Below are positions 60,550 through 64,000 of a stretch of DNA of 64,000 nt, piece after piece. Source of the DNA: Neobacillus sp. Marseille-Q6967 (GTDB lineage: Bacteria; Bacillota; Bacilli; Bacillales; Cytobacillaceae). Both the position numbers and the translations under genes were made by a program. How positions within the stretch are numbered: position 1 is the stretch's first letter; every line of letters begins with the position of its first letter. The notes beneath the pieces are model-generated. The model was not told the origin of the DNA. It made no database searches and saw nothing but the letters and a program-made list of their open reading frames with translations. The DNA is taken from NCBI RefSeq assembly GCF_946151075.1, contig NZ_OX267715.1:2643881-2707880 (forward strand), in the 5' to 3' direction.

Positions 60550-62010
60550 TTACCTCCCCTCGATTGCTTCCCGAGCCACAACTCGGTCGTCAAAATCATA
60601 AACCTGGCTTCCGATTATCTGATAGGTTTCATGACCTTTCCCTGCAATCAAAATCACATCTCCCTTAGAGGCATGCTCCACAGCAAATTTAATTGCTTCT
60701 TTTCTATCAGGAATGATACTATATTGCTTCCCTTGAACACCCGTTTCCATATCTTTTAAAATGGCTAACGGGTCTTCCGATCTTGGATTATCTGATGTAA
60801 ATATTGGATTAGAAGCATAACGGCAGGCAATTTCCGCCATTAACGGCCGTTTTGTCCGATCCCTGTCACCACCACAGCCGACAACAACAAAAATACGTTG
60901 GTCAGCAAAATGCTTGATTGTTTTTAAGACATTTTCAAGGCTGTCTGGTGTGTGAGCATAATCCACAATCACTGTAAAGTCCTGACCGGCATCCACGAGC
61001 TCAATTCTCCCTGCGACTCCCTTTATACTCTCAATGGAAGCAAGAATCGTGGTTAATGGGATATTCGCTGTAAAAGCAGCAGCAATACTAGCCAATACAT
61101 TATAGACACTGAATTTTCCTAATAACTGAATGTTCACAGGATAGGTCTCATGATTGAATACCAATTCAAATTGGGTGCCAGATGCGGTCAGTTGAATATT
61201 GGCTGCAAAAAAATCTGCTTGTTTATCAATTCCATACGTAACAATATGTGCAGCTGTAGAATGGCGGTAAGTATCGGATACCGGATCATCTGCGTTTAAT
61301 ATCGCAAATTTTGGTTTTTCTTTATTAAACGTGTTACCCAGCTGGGCAAATAAAAGACCTTTTGCATGTCTATATTCATTCATTGTCTTATGATAGTCAA
61401 GATGGTCTTGGCTTAGATTGGTAAATACAGCAATATCATAATCACATCCATGAACTCTTCCCAAATGAAGAGCATGTGAGGAAACCTCCATAATAGCTGT
61501 ATCAACCCCAGCCTCTACCATTTGCTGAAAATGCTTTTGGAGAACAAGACTTTCGGGTGTGGTGTTTTTGGTTTCAAACTTTTCATTACCGATTTTTGTA
61601 TACATTGTCCCGATTAAGCCTGTTTTTTTGTTCACATCTGAAAATATTTTCTCAATAATATGACTTGTCGTTGTCTTCCCATTTGTTCCGGTTATTCCGA
61701 TTAAACGAAGCTTTTGGGTTGGGTGGCTGTAAAAAGCATCTGCGAGCACCGCCATCGCCCTCGTTGTATTGTTTACGATGATAACGGGCACAGGAAGATT
61801 TAGGGGGCGCTCAGCCAGTATGGCCACTGCTCCCTTTTCCATCGCTGATTGAGCAAAATCATGACCATCGACGGTGTATCCCTTAATACATATAAACAAA
61901 CTCCCATCTTGCACCTTACGGTTGTCATTCTCAATGGAAGTAATTTCAGGATTTACCCCTTGGTACGGGGCAAGAAGATGCAAATGTTCGAGTAGTTCCT
62001 GCAGTTTCAT
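60550..62010 (-). CDS. murE: UDP-MurNAc-tripeptide synthetase MurE, meso-DAP adding
   Basis: Adds the third amino acid of the stem peptide. It has 486 residues: substrate domain with GSLFICIKGYTVDGHDF, ATP site GITGTNGKTTTSHII near 105-119, and domain 3 with TSDNPRSEDP, the DNPR motif that selects meso-diaminopimelate over lysine, and AGKGHETYQI. ATG at 62010. First gene of the unit running to spoVE; 3 bp before the MurF-like gene. Confidence 0.97.
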   Translation of the reverse strand: MKLQELLEHLHLLAPYQGVNPEITSIENDNRKVQDGSLFICIKGYTVDGHDFAQSAMEKGAVAILAERPLNLPVPVIIVNNTTRAMAVLADAFYSHPTQKLRLIGITGTNGKTTTSHIIEKIFSDVNKKTGLIGTMYTKIGNEKFETKNTTPESLVLQKHFQQMVEAGVDTAIMEVSSHALHLGRVHGCDYDIAVFTNLSQDHLDYHKTMNEYRHAKGLLFAQLGNTFNKEKPKFAILNADDPVSDTYRHSTAAHIVTYGIDKQADFFAANIQLTASGTQFELVFNHETYPVNIQLLGKFSVYNVLASIAAAFTANIPLTTILASIESIKGVAGRIELVDAGQDFTVIVDYAHTPDSLENVLKTIKHFADQRIFVVVGCGGDRDRTKRPLMAEIACRYASNPIFTSDNPRSEDPLAILKDMETGVQGKQYSIIPDRKEAIKFAVEHASKGDVILIAGKGHETYQIIGSQVYDFDDRVVAREAIEGR

Positions 62011-62145
62011 AATCTCTCAAATCCTCTCATAGCTATAACACTTTTACCAATATTTACATTATGTATCTTATGTAAAAGATTCACCTTATTTTACAGCAAA
62101 ACGATATATAATGCCATTACCCAAAAAGATTCATAAAAGGTTTCC

Positions 62146-62185
62146 GAAAAAAACGGCGGCGGAAATCATTCCGGCCGCCTGCTGT
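62146..62185 (-). terminator. Intrinsic terminator of spoVD
   Basis: GGCGGCCGGAA and TTCCGCCGCC arms followed by seven T on the minus strand, just after the spoVD stop. Confidence 0.9.
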
Positions 62186-62196
62186 CATTATGCACC

Positions 62197-64000
62197 TTAT
62201 TCTTCTTTATCAAAATATAGTCTGACTGTAGAGCCTTCTTTTACTTTTGACCCTGGTTCAGGAGATTGGCGGACGACAATATCACCTTCACCACTTGCAT
62301 CAATTTTTAGATTTAACAATTGTTCCGTTATCTCAATTTTCGATAAGCCCGTTAAATCAGGCAGGGTAATTAATGGAGTATCGGGCCATTTTATTTTTTT
62401 ATCAATTTGTTCTGTGCGAGGCTTTACTCCCATAGCCATTAACCCATCCTTCATAATACTTCCAACAATAGGAGCCGTTACTGTTCCCCCAAAGGCAAGA
62501 GTTCCTTTTGGATTGTCTACTGCAACATAGACAACAATTTGCGGGTCATCTGCAGGAGCGAAACCTATAAATGATACAATAAAATTGTTTTCTAAATATC
62601 GTCCGTTTTGAGCTTTTTGTGCGGTACCAGTTTTTCCGCCAACCCGGTAAGAATCAACAAATGCCTTTCCTCCGGTACCTTGAGCTACTACACTTTCCAG
62701 GGCATGACGGATTTCTTTGGAGGTTTCCTCTGAAACCACTCGGCGCTTTTCTACCGGGGTATTTCTCATTACGACTTCTTTTGTAACAGGATCAATTAAT
62801 TCTTTCGCAATATATGGCTTATATAATATCCCGCCGTTTACTGCAGCAGCTACAGCTGCTACCTGCTGAATCGGCGTAACAGATACACCCTGTCCAAAAG
62901 CAGTGGTTGCTAATTCCACCGGCCCAACCCGATTTAAATTAAATAAAATTCCCGTGCCTTCGCCAGCTAAATCTATTCCAGTTTTCTGCCCAAAGCCAAA
63001 GTTTTTAATATATTTAAATAAGGTATCTTTCCCTAATCTTTGCCCTAATTCAACGAAACCTGGGTTACAAGAGTTTTGAACCACCTCTAGGAATGACTGG
63101 CTTCCATGTCCTCCTCTTTTCCAGCACTTTAACCTCGCACCGCCTACTTCGACCGATCCTTTATCATGAAAATGTTCTTTTTCTAAGTTAACTTTTCCCT
63201 CTTCTAATGCTGCAGCAAGAGTAATAATCTTGAAAGTTGACCCAGGTTCATAGGTTGACCAAACCGGCAGATTCCGATTATATACTTCCTGCGGTACATT
63301 TCGGAAATTTGCCGGATCAAAGGTTGGCCGGCTTGACATGGCGAGAATTTCCCCGCTGTTTGGGTCCATTGCAATGGCAATAATTCCATCAGGGTTGTAG
63401 GTTGCCTCAGCTATGTCTAGTTCTCTCTCAACAATCGTTTGTATTTTCGTATCAATTGTTAGCTTTAAATCCAGACCATCGACAGGATGTTCATAATCAT
63501 CCGCCATATCGTTCATTCTTTCTCCCTTAGCATTTGCGTAAAACTTTACAGAACCTCTTTCCCCATTCAGTTCTTTATCATAATAAAGCTCTAACCCCAT
63601 TAATCCTTGGTTGTCCACTCCCGTGAAGCCAAGCACATGGGATAAGTAGCTGCCGAAGGGATAATGCCGTTTGGAATCTTCACCGATATAGACACCTTCA
63701 AGCCCTAATGCTCTAATTTCTTTTGCTTTTTCATGGGAAATCTTTCTGCCTTCTTTGAGGCGGACAATAGATTCACCCTGGGTTATCTGGCGATAGGTAT
63801 TTTCCTTCGTTGTATTTAGTACAGCTGCCAATTTTTCGGAAGTAGTAGCTGGGTCTTTTACCTGTCTTGGGACTACCCATACAGTAGGAGCACTGACATT
63901 CGTTGCTAAAGCTACCCCGTTACGGTCTACTATTTCCCCTCGTTCAGGTTCAAACGGAATATTACGGCTCCAAGACCCCTTCGCTTTTCCAGTTAACATA
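62197..64000 (-). CDS. spoVD: Sporulation-specific penicillin-binding protein SpoVD (5' end outside window)
   Basis: Class B transpeptidase that crosslinks spore cortex with SpoVE. About 600 residues are present; homologues have about 645, so the cytoplasmic start and membrane helix lie past base 64000. In fragment numbering: PBP dimer domain 10-165, transpeptidase with STFK 254-257, SCN 310-312 and KTGT 456-459, and a C-terminal PASTA domain 543-598. Cys 292 and Cys 311 have the spacing of the redox pair known in B. subtilis SpoVD. Confidence 0.96.
   Translation of the reverse strand, partial: MLTGKAKGSWSRNIPFEPERGEIVDRNGVALATNVSAPTVWVVPRQVKDPATTSEKLAAVLNTTKENTYRQITQGESIVRLKEGRKISHEKAKEIRALGLEGVYIGEDSKRHYPFGSYLSHVLGFTGVDNQGLMGLELYYDKELNGERGSVKFYANAKGERMNDMADDYEHPVDGLDLKLTIDTKIQTIVERELDIAEATYNPDGIIAIAMDPNSGEILAMSSRPTFDPANFRNVPQEVYNRNLPVWSTYEPGSTFKIITLAAALEEGKVNLEKEHFHDKGSVEVGGARLKCWKRGGHGSQSFLEVVQNSCNPGFVELGQRLGKDTLFKYIKNFGFGQKTGIDLAGEGTGILFNLNRVGPVELATTAFGQGVSVTPIQQVAAVAAAVNGGILYKPYIAKELIDPVTKEVVMRNTPVEKRRVVSEETSKEIRHALESVVAQGTGGKAFVDSYRVGGKTGTAQKAQNGRYLENNFIVSFIGFAPADDPQIVVYVAVDNPKGTLAFGGTVTAPIVGSIMKDGLMAMGVKPRTEQIDKKIKWPDTPLITLPDLTGLSKIEITEQLLNLKIDASGEGDIVVRQSPEPGSKVKEGSTVRLYFDKEE

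Noticed and set aside
1..64000. CRISPR arrays, tRNA or rRNA genes, prophage, defence islands
   Set aside because: No regularly spaced direct repeats, no rRNA- or tRNA-like stretch, and no integrase, transposase, nuclease or toxin-like gene was found; the window is conserved core chromosome.

Overview
This window is ordinary core chromosome from a low-GC, endospore-forming Bacillota, most like Bacillaceae (Bacillus or Neobacillus type). That assignment rests on gene order matching the B. subtilis recG-to-spoVD segment, on the sporulation genes spoVM, spoVE, spoVD, spoIIGA, sigE and sigG, and on close protein resemblance recalled from B. subtilis. All genes except rpmB and rqcH are on the minus strand. 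MurE carries the DNPR signature, so the wall peptide should contain meso-diaminopimelate. I see no tRNA, rRNA, CRISPR array, insertion sequence or prophage.

Layout. 1-2183: 5' end of recG, then the two-subunit serine dehydratase sdaAA/sdaAB. 2243-5700: fatty-acid kinase fakA with yloU, the divergent ribosomal gene rpmB, the tiny spore-coat anchor gene spoVM (27 codons) and thiN. 5758-20024: a dense house-keeping run, rpe-rsgA-prkC-prpC-rlmN-rsmB-fmt-def-priA-coaBC-rpoZ-gmk-remA-yloC, joining translation maturation, Ser/Thr kinase/phosphatase signalling, replication restart, CoA synthesis and biofilm regulation. 20159-24724: a calcium-type P-ATPase and, on the plus strand, the ribosome-rescue factor rqcH. 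24751-36600: the complete pyrimidine operon pyrR-pyrP-pyrB-pyrC-carA-carB-pyrK-pyrD-pyrF-pyrE with three PyrR-controlled attenuators. 36596-45675: rluD, lspA, ylyA, ileS with an isoleucine T-box, divIVA and the ylm/sepF division cluster. 45778-48421: the sporulation sigma genes sigG, sigE and the pro-sigma-E protease spoIIGA. 48719-64000: the division and cell wall (dcw) cluster ftsZ-ftsA-sbp-ylxX-ylxW-divIB-murB-murG-spoVE-murD-mraY-(murF-like fragment)-murE-spoVD.

Coupling is tight: many genes overlap by ATGA or GTGA, and several rely on TTG starts chosen by Shine-Dalgarno position. The operons are bounded by clear intrinsic terminators.

No exotic system is present. The most interesting items are a 149-residue stand-alone MurF N-terminal domain exactly where murF sits in ancestral dcw clusters; a hairpin-forming dispersed repeat inside the ileS T-box leader, with relatives at three other sites; weak-expression features in the sigG leader; sigma-H and Spo0A-type promoters at ftsAZ and spoIIG; and an inverted repeat over the yloU-fakA promoter.
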